From Nocardia vinacea NBRC 16497 (GTDB lineage: Bacteria > Actinomycetota > Actinomycetes > Mycobacteriales > Mycobacteriaceae): a stretch of 47,774 bases of DNA. The stretch is from assembly GCF_000308835.1 (NCBI RefSeq), contig NZ_BAGN01000018.1:1-47774 (forward strand), in the 5' to 3' direction. Each line of letters opens with the position of its first letter. The first letter of the stretch is position 1. The position numbers and the translations under genes were made by a program. Below the pieces are notes generated by a model that saw only the letters and a program-made list of their open reading frames with translations, had not been told where the DNA came from and did not search any database. This document shows positions 39,196-47,583 of the stretch, one piece after another.

Positions 39196-39648
39196 TCAGG
39201 CGCGCTCGGCCGTGCGCCGATCGAGCTGTTCGAGCACCAGCGGCCAGGCCTGCGAATGCCGGTCGCGGGCGGCTTCATCGGCAAATCCCGCGTGCGCCAG
39301 GCGAAGCCGGGTGCCGGCGTCGGTCGGTACGAGCTCGACCGTCACAACGGTCTCCGCGCCCTCGGTGCCGCCCGCCCCGGTCACCCAGGTCAGCTCGACG
39401 ATCTGATCCGGAACCAGGCGCAGGAACCGTCCGTGGTGCGGGCTGCGCATGCCCTGATATTCGGTCTCGAAGAAGAACGGCTCGTTCACGGCCGGTCGCA
39501 TGAGGACCGAGCCGGGGGTCGCGAACCAGTGGTCGAACCGCTCGGTCCAGGCCCGGTACAGCGCCGGTGGCGACGCCGTCATCGTGCGCTCGACTTCGAG
39601 CCCAAAGGGTCGCGACGACAGATCGGGTACCCGCACTGGTTCGATCAT
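39196..39648 (-). CDS. SRPBCC / AHSA1-type ligand-binding protein
   Basis: 150 aa, single START-like domain: LEVERTMTASPPALYRAWTERFDHWFATPG at the start, then GRFLRLVPDQIVELTWV and TRLRLAHAGFADEAARDRHSQAW. Such proteins bind hydrophobic ligands; the ligand is unknown. It may be co-transcribed with the SMR and azoreductase genes upstream on the same strand (26-bp gap). Confidence 0.9.
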   Translation of the reverse strand: MIEPVRVPDLSSRPFGLEVERTMTASPPALYRAWTERFDHWFATPGSVLMRPAVNEPFFFETEYQGMRSPHHGRFLRLVPDQIVELTWVTGAGGTEGAETVVTVELVPTDAGTRLRLAHAGFADEAARDRHSQAWPLVLEQLDRRTAERA

Positions 39649-39674
39649 GCTTCGGACTGTACCGCCGGATCTGG

Positions 39675-39995
39675 TCACTCCGGATTGGTGACGCGCGCCA
39701 GCACGATGCCGCCGAGAATCAGCGACAGCGCCAGCAGCCGTCCGGCGCTCATCGGATCCTTGTTGACCACGACACCGAGGCCGATCGCGCCGATCGCGCC
39801 GATTCCGGTGAAGACCGCATAGGCCGTGCCGACCGGCAGCGTCTGCATGGCCCGCGACAGCAGGTACACCGCGACCGCGCCGAGTACGAAGCAGATGACG
39901 GTCGGGACGAGGCGCGTGAAGTTCTCGGTCGGCTTGATGCTCTGCGACCAGATGATCTCCACCACTCCGGCGACGCCGAGAATGATCCAGTTCAT
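39675..39995 (-). CDS. small multidrug resistance (SugE-like) transporter
   Basis: 106 aa with four membrane helices. The conserved Glu is in the first helix (GVVEIIWSQSIKP) and GTAYAVFTGIGAIGAIGLG is the SMR signature; the sequence leans to the SugE/Gdx side, which exports guanidinium or quaternary ammonium compounds. The ATG shares one base with the stop of the azoreductase gene, so the two are coupled. The operon is divergent from a TetR gene. Confidence 0.9.
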   Translation of the reverse strand: MNWIILGVAGVVEIIWSQSIKPTENFTRLVPTVICFVLGAVAVYLLSRAMQTLPVGTAYAVFTGIGAIGAIGLGVVVNKDPMSAGRLLALSLILGGIVLARVTNPE

Positions 39996-40678
39996 CAGTC
40001 CTCCGATCCTTTCGAGCGATCCGCGAGCAGTCGCTGGCGACCGGCCAGCTTGCGCGCGGATTCCATTGCGGCCGAGTAGGACTCGTCATGCTTGCCGCGC
40101 AGATGAGCAAGTGCCGCGTCCTGCCTCGAGTTGGCGAGTTCCGCATTGACGAAGACGGTGTCGGTGACGGCGAAATGGCCCGCGAAGAAGTCGCGGAGGT
40201 AGCGCTCTTGGTAGTCGAAGGCTGCCTTGGGAGCGCCGGGTGCATACGATCCGCCGCGTGCCGAGACGACGACGAATCGCCTGTGGCCCAGAGACATTCG
40301 CGGAAAGGTCACCTGATCGAGCCAGGCCTTGAGTGCCGCCGGGATCGAGTAGTTGTACATCGGGGTGCCGATCAGAATCACATCGGCGGCCAGCACCTCG
40401 GCCAGCAGCGGCTGCACTATCACCCAGGCGGCGGCCTGTTCCGGTGTGCGGACCAGTTCGGCGAGGCGGTTCAGATCGGTGCCGGGTTGGGCGAGGACGG
40501 CGTCGCATAGTTCGGTCCATGCCTCGTCGATGAAGGGCACTGGCTCGGCCGCCAGGTCGCGATAGATGTAGCGGCTCTCCGGATTCTCGGCGCGCCACGC
40601 CTCGGCGAATGCCGCGCTCAGTTCCCGACTGATGGAACGACGCCGGGCGCTGGCGTCGAGGTGCAACAACGTGCTCAT
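39995..40678 (-). CDS. FMN-dependent NADH:quinone oxidoreductase / azoreductase (AzoR-like)
   Basis: 227 aa flavodoxin-like fold. Visible: LLHLDASARRRSISRELSAAFAEAW (phosphate loop), PMYNYSIPAALKAWLDQV (flavin-binding) and SARGGSYAPG. It performs two-electron reduction of quinones or azo compounds and is often induced by electrophiles. First gene of the azoR-sugE operon. The ATG at 40676-40678 is 20 bp from a TetR-type operator. Confidence 0.93.
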   Translation of the reverse strand: MSTLLHLDASARRRSISRELSAAFAEAWRAENPESRYIYRDLAAEPVPFIDEAWTELCDAVLAQPGTDLNRLAELVRTPEQAAAWVIVQPLLAEVLAADVILIGTPMYNYSIPAALKAWLDQVTFPRMSLGHRRFVVVSARGGSYAPGAPKAAFDYQERYLRDFFAGHFAVTDTVFVNAELANSRQDAALAHLRGKHDESYSAAMESARKLAGRQRLLADRSKGSED

Positions 40679-40697
40679 GATCTCTCCCGCGAATTTA

Positions 40698-40716
40698 ACT
40701 GGACACTATGTCCGGT
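40698..40716. promoter_or_regulatory. TetR-type operator 1 (azoreductase side)
   Basis: ACTGGACACTATGTCCGGT, an inverted repeat (GGACA..TGTCC) in the divergent promoter region. It is repeated almost exactly 35 bp away. Confidence 0.8.
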
Positions 40717-40732
40717 TGATACGGTACCGATA

Positions 40733-40751
40733 ACTGGACATTCTGTCCACT
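40733..40751. promoter_or_regulatory. TetR-type operator 2 (tetR side)
   Basis: ACTGGACATTCTGTCCACT, the second copy of the GGACA..TGTCC palindrome. Together the two sites would cover both promoters and allow autoregulation. Confidence 0.8.
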
Positions 40752-40766
40752 TACTTGAAAGTCGAG

Positions 40767-40772
40767 TACAGT
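40767..40772 (+). promoter_or_regulatory. -10 box of tetR (leaderless)
   Basis: TACAGT, 7 nt before the GTG at 40780. No Shine-Dalgarno sequence precedes that start. Confidence 0.5.
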
Positions 40773-40779
40773 CGGGGCC

Positions 40780-41385
40780 GTGAACAGCGATATGGACCTG
40801 CTCAGCGGGTATTCGGAGCCCGCGGTACCGACCGAGCGCGCGGACGCGGCCCGCAACCGAGCCAAAGTGCTCGCCGCGGCCGCCGAACTGTTCGCAACGC
40901 GGGATCCGCGCACTGTCACGATGGACGACATCGCCAAGGCGGCGGGGGTCGGTCGCGGCACGTTGTATCGCCGCTATCCGGATAAGAATTCGATCGCCGT
41001 CGCACTGCTCGACGAACATGAACGCGCACTGCAGGAGCAGCTGTTGCGCGGTGAACCACCGCTCGGTCCCGGCGCACCACCCGCCGAACGGCTCGCCGCC
41101 TTCTACGCCGCCATGGTCGAATTATTGGACGGGCACGCGGATTTGGTGCTCGGCGCGGAGACCGGCGGCACGCGGTTCGCCACCGGTGCGTACGGCTTCT
41201 GGTTCCTGCACGTCCGGTCGCTGTTGGTGGCCGCCGGCGTCGCGGAACCGGACGCCATGGCCGATTCGCTGCTCGCGCCGCTGGCCGCCGAGGTCTACCG
41301 GCATCAGCGGGCACGGGGTCTCAGTTCCGCGCAGATCGCGGCAGTGCTGGCCGAACTGGCCCATTCCGTGCTGTCCGAGCCCTGA
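40780..41385 (+). CDS. TetR-family repressor, probable regulator of the azoR-sugE operon
   Basis: 201 aa. The N-terminal helix-turn-helix is clear (RNRAKVLAAAAELFATRDPRTVTMDDIAKAAGVGRGTLYRRYPDK-type, about 25-70). The C-terminal ligand domain is unspecific. Divergent from the azoreductase/SMR operon, with two near-identical palindromes between. GTG start at 40780; an ATG lies four codons on. Confidence 0.94.
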   Translation: MNSDMDLLSGYSEPAVPTERADAARNRAKVLAAAAELFATRDPRTVTMDDIAKAAGVGRGTLYRRYPDKNSIAVALLDEHERALQEQLLRGEPPLGPGAPPAERLAAFYAAMVELLDGHADLVLGAETGGTRFATGAYGFWFLHVRSLLVAAGVAEPDAMADSLLAPLAAEVYRHQRARGLSSAQIAAVLAELAHSVLSEP

Positions 41386-41441
41386 ATGCATCGAACCGCT
41401 GACGAACTGCTGTCCGCCAACGGTTTTCGGTGCCTCAGGAA

Positions 41442-42302
41442 TCAGGCCATATCGCGCCGCTGCACCAGCCACATCGTGCCCACCGCGAAGAGCGCCACAT
41501 ACACCACCAGCGCGATGAGCGACTGAGTCCGCGACAGGATGTCGAGCACACCCGGTGTCGACGGCCCCTCGACGGTCCGCATCGCACCGGCCATCGAACC
41601 CGCTGCCGTACCGGGCAAATGATCGGTGAGCACCTTGATCGGGCTGAAGATCGCCGCGACACCGCGCAGCAGATTCTCCACAACCAGCACCCACACCAGC
41701 CCGAGTCCGACGGCCAGTGCGGGACCGCGTGCGATCGCCCCGATCAGTGCGCCCGCCAGCGTCCACATGCCGAGAATCGCTGTGCCGGTGATGATTCCGA
41801 TCACCGCCTGTCCCAGTCCGGGCAATGCGAGCGATTGTGATCGGGTCATCGCGATAATCGAGGCGACCCCGATATCCGCCACGAATGCGACGCACACCAG
41901 CCCGATAACCGTGATCGCCAGGCTGATCAGCGCTCCGCCGATGGCATTGGTCCGCGACGGACCTTGGGTGAGCACGGTTTTCCAAGTGCCCCAGCCATAT
42001 CCACTGCCGATGGTCAATGCGCCGAGGATGAGCATCAGCGCGCCACCGAACATCGCCATGCCCTGGGTGAAAACCTCCGGCACCGCGGCGGGCAACATCT
42101 GATGCAGCAGCACGTCTTTGGGCACGCCGTTCGACATCGTCTTCATATCGCCGGAGGAGTAGGCGAGGTAGTTGAAGAGGTAGGCGAAGGTCAGATTCAG
42201 CAGAATCCAGGTGCCGAGAATAATCCAGAATGCGGGCCACTTACGCAGTCGCAGCATTTCCGCTTTCGTGCTCGCCATCAGGTCTTTCATTGTCCCGTTC
42301 AT
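41442..42302 (-). CDS. ABC-2 type transporter, permease subunit
   Basis: 286 aa with about six membrane helices (first near 22-46). Cognate permease of the ATPase encoded upstream, overlapping it by 4 bp (ATGA). The substrate may be a lipid, peptide or drug. The adjacent divergent two-component system probably regulates the exporter, as is common for this layout. Confidence 0.9.
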   Translation of the reverse strand: MNGTMKDLMASTKAEMLRLRKWPAFWIILGTWILLNLTFAYLFNYLAYSSGDMKTMSNGVPKDVLLHQMLPAAVPEVFTQGMAMFGGALMLILGALTIGSGYGWGTWKTVLTQGPSRTNAIGGALISLAITVIGLVCVAFVADIGVASIIAMTRSQSLALPGLGQAVIGIITGTAILGMWTLAGALIGAIARGPALAVGLGLVWVLVVENLLRGVAAIFSPIKVLTDHLPGTAAGSMAGAMRTVEGPSTPGVLDILSRTQSLIALVVYVALFAVGTMWLVQRRDMA

Positions 42303-43201
42303 TTCGCAGGCGCCAATTGGGTCATTTCGAAGAACACGTCTTCCAGGGACTTTTCATCGGTCCGCAGTTCCAGCAGATCCGCGCCGGATTCGACGACCGC
42401 ACGCGCGACCACCGGCGCGCTGTCCGCACCGGCCTCGATCCGAATACCGCCCGCGGTCAACATGGCCGAGCGCTCGCCGACCACCCGGCGCACTGCGGGA
42501 AATGCCACCTCGAGCGGTTCGGCCCGCAGCAAAAGCGAAGAGGCGCCGCGCAATTCGGCGACCGTGGATTCGGTGAGCAGTTGCCCGCCGGAGATCACAC
42601 CGACGCGATCACAGATCTCCTGCACCTCGCTGAGCATGTGGCTGGACAGCAGCACGGTATGACCGTCACCGGCGAGAGTTGTGATGAGCTCCCGCATTTC
42701 GGCCATGCCCTGCGGGTCGAGGCCATTGGTCGGCTCATCCAGGATCAGCAGATCGGGACGGCCGAGCAGAGCCGCGCCGACGCCGAGGCGCTGCTTCATG
42801 CCGAGGGAGTAGGTGCGGAATTTGTCGTCGGCGCGATTGGCGAGGCCGACGCGGTCGAGTGCGTCCTCCACATCGGCACGCTCGAGGCAGCGGTATTTCG
42901 CGAGTACCCGCAGGTTGTCGCGGCCGGTGAGGTAGGGGTAGAAGCCGGGGCCCTCGATGAGGACGCCGATGCGGCGGACCACGGCGGGATCGCCCGGGGT
43001 ATGGCCGAGCACGGTGGCGGTGCCCTCGGTGGGGCGGATCAAACCGACCAGCATTCGCAGCGTGGTCGTCTTGCCCGCGCCGTTCGGACCGAGGAAGCCG
43101 TAGATCTCGCCGGGCGCGACATTTATATGCACGCGGTCGACGGCGGCGTGGGTGCCGTAGCGTTTGGTCAGCCCTGCGGTGACCACGATGGAATCTGTCA
43201 T
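42299..43201 (-). CDS. ABC transporter ATP-binding subunit
   Basis: 300 aa. Walker A GPNGAGKT (38-45), signature SLGMKQRLGVGAALL, Walker B DLLILDEPTNGLDP, and a switch His (LLSSHMLSEVQ). A C-terminal extension of ~90 residues follows, as in DrrA/BcrA-like exporters. ATG at 43199-43201; an upstream in-frame ATG at 43237 is less likely. Coupled to the permease. Confidence 0.94.
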   Translation of the reverse strand: MTDSIVVTAGLTKRYGTHAAVDRVHINVAPGEIYGFLGPNGAGKTTTLRMLVGLIRPTEGTATVLGHTPGDPAVVRRIGVLIEGPGFYPYLTGRDNLRVLAKYRCLERADVEDALDRVGLANRADDKFRTYSLGMKQRLGVGAALLGRPDLLILDEPTNGLDPQGMAEMRELITTLAGDGHTVLLSSHMLSEVQEICDRVGVISGGQLLTESTVAELRGASSLLLRAEPLEVAFPAVRRVVGERSAMLTAGGIRIEAGADSAPVVARAVVESGADLLELRTDEKSLEDVFFEMTQLAPAK

Positions 43202-43483
43202 GCACCGAGAATCCGCCCCCGACCAGGGGTGACACATCCGTCGCGCGGCGATGCTCGACGTACGTACGGCGGCCTACGAAGCACGGTGACAGCGGATGCG
43301 ACGACTGATTTCGCAGGCACACGGGTAACTTGTCGGGAATGCCCAAAACGTGGCTGTCACCTCGACCGATGGCCCGCGACGCGACCGTTGGGGCACCAAC
43401 GGCCGGCGAAATATCCGGGGAGGCTGGGGAGCATACGTAGCGCGGCGGACGTCTTGGCGCGTCCGGGCTAATAGGCTGCAAGT
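43202..43483. promoter_or_regulatory. divergent promoter region of ABC exporter and two-component system
   Basis: 282 bp without a gene. It holds a perfect inverted repeat CCGTTGG-GGCA-CCAACGG (43385-43402) and an ACGTACGTAC string near 43260, either of which could be a response-regulator site. A TAGGCT box at 43472-43477 lies 6 nt before the histidine kinase GTG and may be a leaderless promoter. Confidence 0.45.
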
Positions 43484-44788
43484 GTGACAGCGCCAGGGGA
43501 ATCGAAACGTGGCCCGGTCGTGCAGGACTGGGTGCTCGCGCTCGTCGTCGCGGCGATCCAGGTCGTCGGGGGACGCAATGCCAACCTGCGCCAGACCGGA
43601 GTGCACTCGCTCGACGCATTCGGCTATGTGCTGTTGCTCATCGGACCGGTGGCGTTATTGCTACGCCGTTCCTACCCGCTGCCCGCGCTGCTCGTGACGA
43701 TCGCGTCCTGCGCGGTGTACCTGCTGGGCGGCTACGGCTACGGCCCGATCTTCGTCTCCCTGGTGATCGCATTCATCAGCGCCGCGATCGTCGGATCGCG
43801 CTGGTGGACATATCCGCTCGCGCCGATCGGCTATCTCGCGCTGCTCTGGCCGCTGCCCGCGCTGGTCGGACATCCGGCCGACCCGTGGCTGGCATTCGGC
43901 ATGATCGCCTGGCTGGGTGTGCTGGTCGCGATCGCGGAGGGGATCCGTCAGCGCCAGGCGGTGCTGGTAGCGCGCAGGCAGCGGGCCGAGGCGGCGCGCC
44001 GCGATGAGGAGGCGCAGCGTGAACGACGGGCCAGCGAGGAACGGCTTGCCATTGCCCGTGAGCTGCACGATGTACTGGCACATAGCCTTTCGCTGATCAA
44101 TGTGCAGTCCTCGGTCGCGCTGGAGCTTTTCGACAAGAAGCCGGAACAGGCCGAATCGGCGCTCGCGGCGATCAAAACGGCGAGTAAGGATGCGTTGGCC
44201 GAGGTGCATACGCTGCTGCACGCCATCCGCAGCGGCAGCCCGACACCCGGCGCGGCCGAAGTGGATGAATCGGATGTCGAGCCGGAATCCGCGCCCGCGC
44301 GCCGCGAATCCGAACGGGCCCAAGATAATCCGGTTGCCCACAGCGTCGAGGCCCGGCCGCCCGCACCGCGGAGCCCGGCCCCGAGCATCGAGGACCTGGA
44401 CGCACTGCTGCAGCGCACCCGCGCCGCCGGTCTCACGGTCGACACCCGCATCATCGGCACCGCACACAAACTGCCCAGCGTCGTCGATGTGGCGGCGGCC
44501 CGCATCATCCAGGAATCGCTGACCAATGTGGTCCGCCACGCGCCCGGCGCACCGGCCGCGGTGACCATCCGCTATGCCGCCGATTCGGTCGAGATCACCA
44601 TCGACAACGCTCGCGCCACCGGCACACAATCGAAGTCCGGACCGAGTGGCGGCAACGGCATTCTCGGCATGCGCGAACGCGCACACGCCCTCGGCGGTCA
44701 GCTCATCGCGGGGCCGCGGCCCAGTGGCGGATTCCGCGTGGTGGCCCGGCTACCGTCCCAGGTGGTGGCTCAGGAGGAGGCGCGATGA
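43484..44788 (+). CDS. NarL-type sensor histidine kinase
   Basis: 434 aa. About four or five membrane helices (14-150) are followed by a short coiled coil, then a HisKA_3 dimerisation domain with the phospho-acceptor His195 in RELHDVLAHSLS. An unusual acidic/Pro-rich linker (about 265-300) precedes the HATPase domain (IIQESLTNVVRHA N-box; GNGILGMRERA G-box). GTG start. The 3' end overlaps the response regulator by 4 bp. Confidence 0.94.
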   Translation: MTAPGESKRGPVVQDWVLALVVAAIQVVGGRNANLRQTGVHSLDAFGYVLLLIGPVALLLRRSYPLPALLVTIASCAVYLLGGYGYGPIFVSLVIAFISAAIVGSRWWTYPLAPIGYLALLWPLPALVGHPADPWLAFGMIAWLGVLVAIAEGIRQRQAVLVARRQRAEAARRDEEAQRERRASEERLAIARELHDVLAHSLSLINVQSSVALELFDKKPEQAESALAAIKTASKDALAEVHTLLHAIRSGSPTPGAAEVDESDVEPESAPARRESERAQDNPVAHSVEARPPAPRSPAPSIEDLDALLQRTRAAGLTVDTRIIGTAHKLPSVVDVAAARIIQESLTNVVRHAPGAPAAVTIRYAADSVEITIDNARATGTQSKSGPSGGNGILGMRERAHALGGQLIAGPRPSGGFRVVARLPSQVVAQEEAR

Positions 44789-45477
44789 ACGGCGGCAATT
44801 CGAGGGACGCGGGTGGGCCCGTCCGAGTATTGGTTGCCGACGATCAAGCCTTGGTGCGCGGCGGTTTCGTCGCGCTGCTCGACGCGCAGGACGGGATCGA
44901 GGTGGTGGGCGAGGCCGATAATGGCGAACAGGCCGTCCGCATGACCCGCAGCCTGACCCCCGACGTGGTCCTGATGGATATCAGAATGCCGGTCCTGGAC
45001 GGCCTTGCCGCCACCAGAATGATCGCCGAGGATCCGAAACTCGCCGAGGTGAAGGTGGTCGTGCTGACCACCTTCGAACTCGACGAATACGTCTTCGAAG
45101 CAATGCGCGCGGGCGCGACGGGGTTCCTGGTCAAACACACCGAACCCGCCGACCTCGTCCGCGCCATCCGAGTCGTCGCCGCGGGTGACGCGCTGCTCTC
45201 ACCCGGCGTCACCCGCCGCCTCATCGCCGAATTCTCCGCCCGCGCCAAACAACCCCCACCCGCCGCCTTCACCGAACTCACCGACCGCGAGCGCGAGGTC
45301 ATGACCCTGGTAGCCGAGGGCCTCACCAATGCCGAAATCGGCGAACGCCTATTCATGAGCCCCGCCACCGCCCGCACTCATGTCAGCCGCATCCTCATGA
45401 AGCTGGACGCGCGAGACCGCACCCAACTCGTGGTCATGGCCTACGAATCCGGCCTGGTCCGCCCCGGCTGGCAATAA
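44785..45477 (+). CDS. NarL/FixJ-family response regulator
   Basis: 230 aa. Receiver domain with acidic pair D19-D20 (VLVADDQ), phospho-acceptor D65 (VVLMDIRMPV) and K116-like lysine in GFLVKHT. C-terminal LuxR helix-turn-helix (LTDREREVMTLVAEGLTNAEIGERLFMSPATARTHVSRI-type, about 160-215). Partner of the kinase upstream (ATGA overlap). The likely target is the divergent ABC exporter. Its 3' end overlaps the convergent membrane-protein gene by 44 bp. Confidence 0.95.
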   Translation: MNGGNSRDAGGPVRVLVADDQALVRGGFVALLDAQDGIEVVGEADNGEQAVRMTRSLTPDVVLMDIRMPVLDGLAATRMIAEDPKLAEVKVVVLTTFELDEYVFEAMRAGATGFLVKHTEPADLVRAIRVVAAGDALLSPGVTRRLIAEFSARAKQPPPAAFTELTDREREVMTLVAEGLTNAEIGERLFMSPATARTHVSRILMKLDARDRTQLVVMAYESGLVRPGWQ

Positions 45478-45949
45478 CGCTGTCGCTCGCGAAGTAGCGG
45501 CGGGCGGTCGGGTGGTACATGGCGGGGATGGCAACCAACACGGCCAGGATGTGTCCGGTGCGGAAGGTGCCGGTGATCACCGCGGATGCGGTGAGGTTGT
45601 CGAACAGGTCGCCGATTTGCTTGGCGGACAACATGGCTGCCAGTGGTTCGATGATCAGCGAGGCCAGGCCGATTACGCCGATGCCGACGGTGAGCACCAT
45701 CCTGGCCCAGCGGGCACCGCGCGCCATCTGGACCGCAACGCCGAGAACCACCAGGTAGATGCCGCCGCGAATAACCAGACCTGTTGCGAGCGAGCCGATA
45801 TCGGCATTCGGGCGGTCCAATTGCACGGCGGTGTAGGTGATGGCCTCGCCGACACCGCAAAGCAGCGCGATGACGAGTGCGGTGAATGCGACGGAAACCG
45901 AGCGTGGCGGGTCGGTTCGTGGCCGTACGGAAAAGGCAGTGCCGGTCAT
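45434..45949 (-). CDS. four-helix membrane protein of unknown function
   Basis: 171 aa with four predicted membrane helices (about 17-45, 55-75, 80-105, 125-145). Pattern like small DUF-type actinobacterial membrane proteins; family not recognised. The ATG at 45947-45949 lies in the loop of the cbtA terminator, so the first residues (MTGTAFSV) are encoded by the hairpin arm. A later start inside RSVSVAF is possible. Confidence 0.7.
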   Translation of the reverse strand: MTGTAFSVRPRTDPPRSVSVAFTALVIALLCGVGEAITYTAVQLDRPNADIGSLATGLVIRGGIYLVVLGVAVQMARGARWARMVLTVGIGVIGLASLIIEPLAAMLSAKQIGDLFDNLTASAVITGTFRTGHILAVLVAIPAMYHPTARRYFASDSVIASRGGPGRIRRP

Positions 45950-45967
45950 ACAACCGACACTGCCTTT
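45932..45967 (-). terminator. terminator of cbtBA overlapping the next gene's start
   Basis: On the minus strand AAAGGCAGTGTCGGT (45967-45953) and ACCGGCACTGCCTTT (45946-45932) pair with one mismatch, loop TGTATG, followed by TCC. It lies 18 bp after the cbtA stop. The start codon of the membrane-protein gene is in the loop. Confidence 0.75.
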
Positions 45968-45985
45968 CGTGGTCCGAACTCCGGA

Positions 45986-46810
45986 TCAGCCTGCGGTAGC
46001 GGCTGTTTCTCGTACCGGAGTGCTATCGCGCGTGGCGAATTCGGTGAGCGCCGCGAAACCGAGGCCGAGACAGGCCCACAGAGTGGCCGTCTCGCCGAGC
46101 GATGTCGCACGGAACTGCCACAGCAGTACGGCCGGGAAGTCGTCCTTCACCTCGTTCACACCGGGCAACAGGATGTACCCGAGTACGACGATCAGCACGA
46201 ATGCCGCGACCCCGGCGATCAGCCGTACCGTACCGAGTTGCGCGGCAAGCAGTTTGTAGACGTACAGCCCGATACCGACGGCAGCCAGCCCGAGTAGCAC
46301 CGCCGCCAACCACAGCAGGGTGCGCTGGTTGATGGTGTCCGGTTCACCCACAGCGGGCGGATTGGCCGGGTACTTGAAGAACGGCACCGCCACGATCGCG
46401 GTCCAACCGGCCAATGCCAATCCGAGCGCGAGCTTCGGCCCCGACAAGGCGGTGTACCGGCGTGCGAAATGCGCGACCGAAGCGAAGATCGCCCCGAGCG
46501 CGAGCCCGGCGAGTCCGAGCGCAAGGAACTGCCCGAACTTCTGCCCGGACCGACTGACCAGCGGTTCTTCCTCGTCACCGTGCGTATGCCCGGCTGGTTC
46601 CTGGGCGTGCTCGGTGGCCTTTGCGGTATTGGCCTCTTCGATGGAGATGGCGGCGTCGATCTTGGGTTCGCCGACGAAGTAGCCCACTGTCGCGGCCAGC
46701 AGACCGGCGATGAGGCCGGCCAGCAGGCCACGGAGCAGCAGGGTCTTGAGCGATCCGCCCAGGGGGACGGCAGCCGACGGAGTCGGCGGGGTGGGTGTAC
46801 TCAGTGGCAC
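45986..46810 (-). CDS. cbtA: CbtA, predicted cobalt transporter subunit
   Basis: 274 aa with about six or seven membrane helices. The first helix (LLLRGLLAGLIAGLLAATVGYFVGEPKID) and a His-rich loop (about 68-82, HAQEPAGHTHGDEEE) are typical of CbtA. The GTG start overlaps the end of cbtB by 10 bp. With CbtB it is predicted to import cobalt. The upstream cobalamin riboswitch supports this. Confidence 0.9.
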   Translation of the reverse strand: MPLSTPTPPTPSAAVPLGGSLKTLLLRGLLAGLIAGLLAATVGYFVGEPKIDAAISIEEANTAKATEHAQEPAGHTHGDEEEPLVSRSGQKFGQFLALGLAGLALGAIFASVAHFARRYTALSGPKLALGLALAGWTAIVAVPFFKYPANPPAVGEPDTINQRTLLWLAAVLLGLAAVGIGLYVYKLLAAQLGTVRLIAGVAAFVLIVVLGYILLPGVNEVKDDFPAVLLWQFRATSLGETATLWACLGLGFAALTEFATRDSTPVRETAATAG

Positions 46811-46995
46811 GGCACACCGAGCAGGTGACGTCCGTCATGCATGAGCTCATGCAGGTACATCCCGCTGCGCGAGATGACGCCCTGGTCGAAGCCGACCAGG
46901 TACAGCGTGAGCAATGCGAGAAGAACGACGCCCACTGCGATGAGCAGTGTGCCGAGTGAATCAGTTGCCCGACTCGGTGAATGCGCGATAGCCAT
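46801..46995 (-). CDS. cbtB: CbtB, small predicted cobalt transporter subunit
   Basis: 64 aa. One membrane helix (about 15-35) and the C-terminal metal-binding signature HELMHDGRHLLGVPCH. ATG at 46993-46995 follows AGGAGGA on the minus strand. First gene of the cbtBA pair and directly downstream of the riboswitch. Confidence 0.93.
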   Translation of the reverse strand: MAIAHSPSRATDSLGTLLIAVGVVLLALLTLYLVGFDQGVISRSGMYLHELMHDGRHLLGVPCH

Positions 46996-47018
46996 TCGAG
47001 TCCTCCTAGGGATGCGCG

Positions 47019-47160
47019 TCCCGTGAGTTGTTCGGTGCGAAGGTGCCGGTGTCTGGCTTTCCGGCACCAAGGACTCGGTGCAAGAACACAGTGGCGCGAC
47101 CGCTTCGGAATTTCACCGAATTACCGCGTCACCCTCGCGTTTGTCCTTCGAACTGTGACA
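47019..47160 (-). ncRNA. cobalamin riboswitch (leader of cbtBA)
   Basis: On the minus strand the ~240-nt leader contains GGTGACGCGGTAATTCGGTG, then AAATTCCGAAGCGGTCGCGCCACTG, and then the B12-box-like AAAGCCAGACACCGGC (around 47060-47045). The GGTGAAATTCC core and GCCAGA are hallmark strings of the class. A GGTGCCGG/CCGGCACC stem (47041-47068) overlaps the B12 box. Exact ends are approximate. Confidence 0.85.
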
Positions 47161-47185
47161 TCCGGTTGTACTCGGCGTCAACACA

Positions 47186-47225
47186 GCGCGCGACTTGCCC
47201 AGGCCGGGATGGGCGAGTCGCGCGC
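47186..47225 (-). terminator. terminator of mhuD
   Basis: GCGCGCGACTTGCCCA (47186-47201) pairs with TGGGCGAGTCGCGCGC (47210-47225) with one G-T wobble, loop of 8. It begins 20 bp beyond the mhuD stop and also separates it from the riboswitch. Confidence 0.85.
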
Positions 47226-47244
47226 CCGCGTCTGTCCAGCGGTT

Positions 47245-47559
47245 TCAGGAAGCGGACTTGGCCGCGACGTCCAGTACGACCTCGAATTCCAGCAGTGAGG
47301 CACCCGTCGAAACCGGCTTCTGCCGCTCGCCGGCGTGCGCCTCGCGTGCGGGTCCGTCCCGCCACGCCGCGAACGATTCCTCCGAATCCCACTGGGTGAC
47401 AACGAAGTACCGGTTCTCCCCGGCCACCGGCCGCAGCAACTGGAAGCCGAGGAAGCCCGGCGAGCCCTCGACCGCGTGCGCGCGATGGGCGAATCGCTTC
47501 TCCAACTCGGGGCCCGCGCCCTCCGGAACCTCGATCGCATTGATCTTCACAACAGCCAT
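47245..47559 (-). CDS. mhuD: heme-degrading monooxygenase MhuD
   Basis: 104 aa ferredoxin-like (antibiotic biosynthesis monooxygenase) fold. The opening MAVVKINAIEVPEGAGPELE is nearly the same as M. tuberculosis MhuD (Rv3592). The three residues needed for heme cleavage are all present: N7, W66 and H75. It releases iron from heme as mycobilin without CO. ATG at 47557-47559. A strong hairpin lies 25 nt upstream. It sits downstream of clpC, as in mycobacteria, though further away. Confidence 0.93.
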   Translation of the reverse strand: MAVVKINAIEVPEGAGPELEKRFAHRAHAVEGSPGFLGFQLLRPVAGENRYFVVTQWDSEESFAAWRDGPAREAHAGERQKPVSTGASLLEFEVVLDVAAKSAS

Positions 47560-47583
47560 GGCTCCGACGATACGTCCGCGCGC

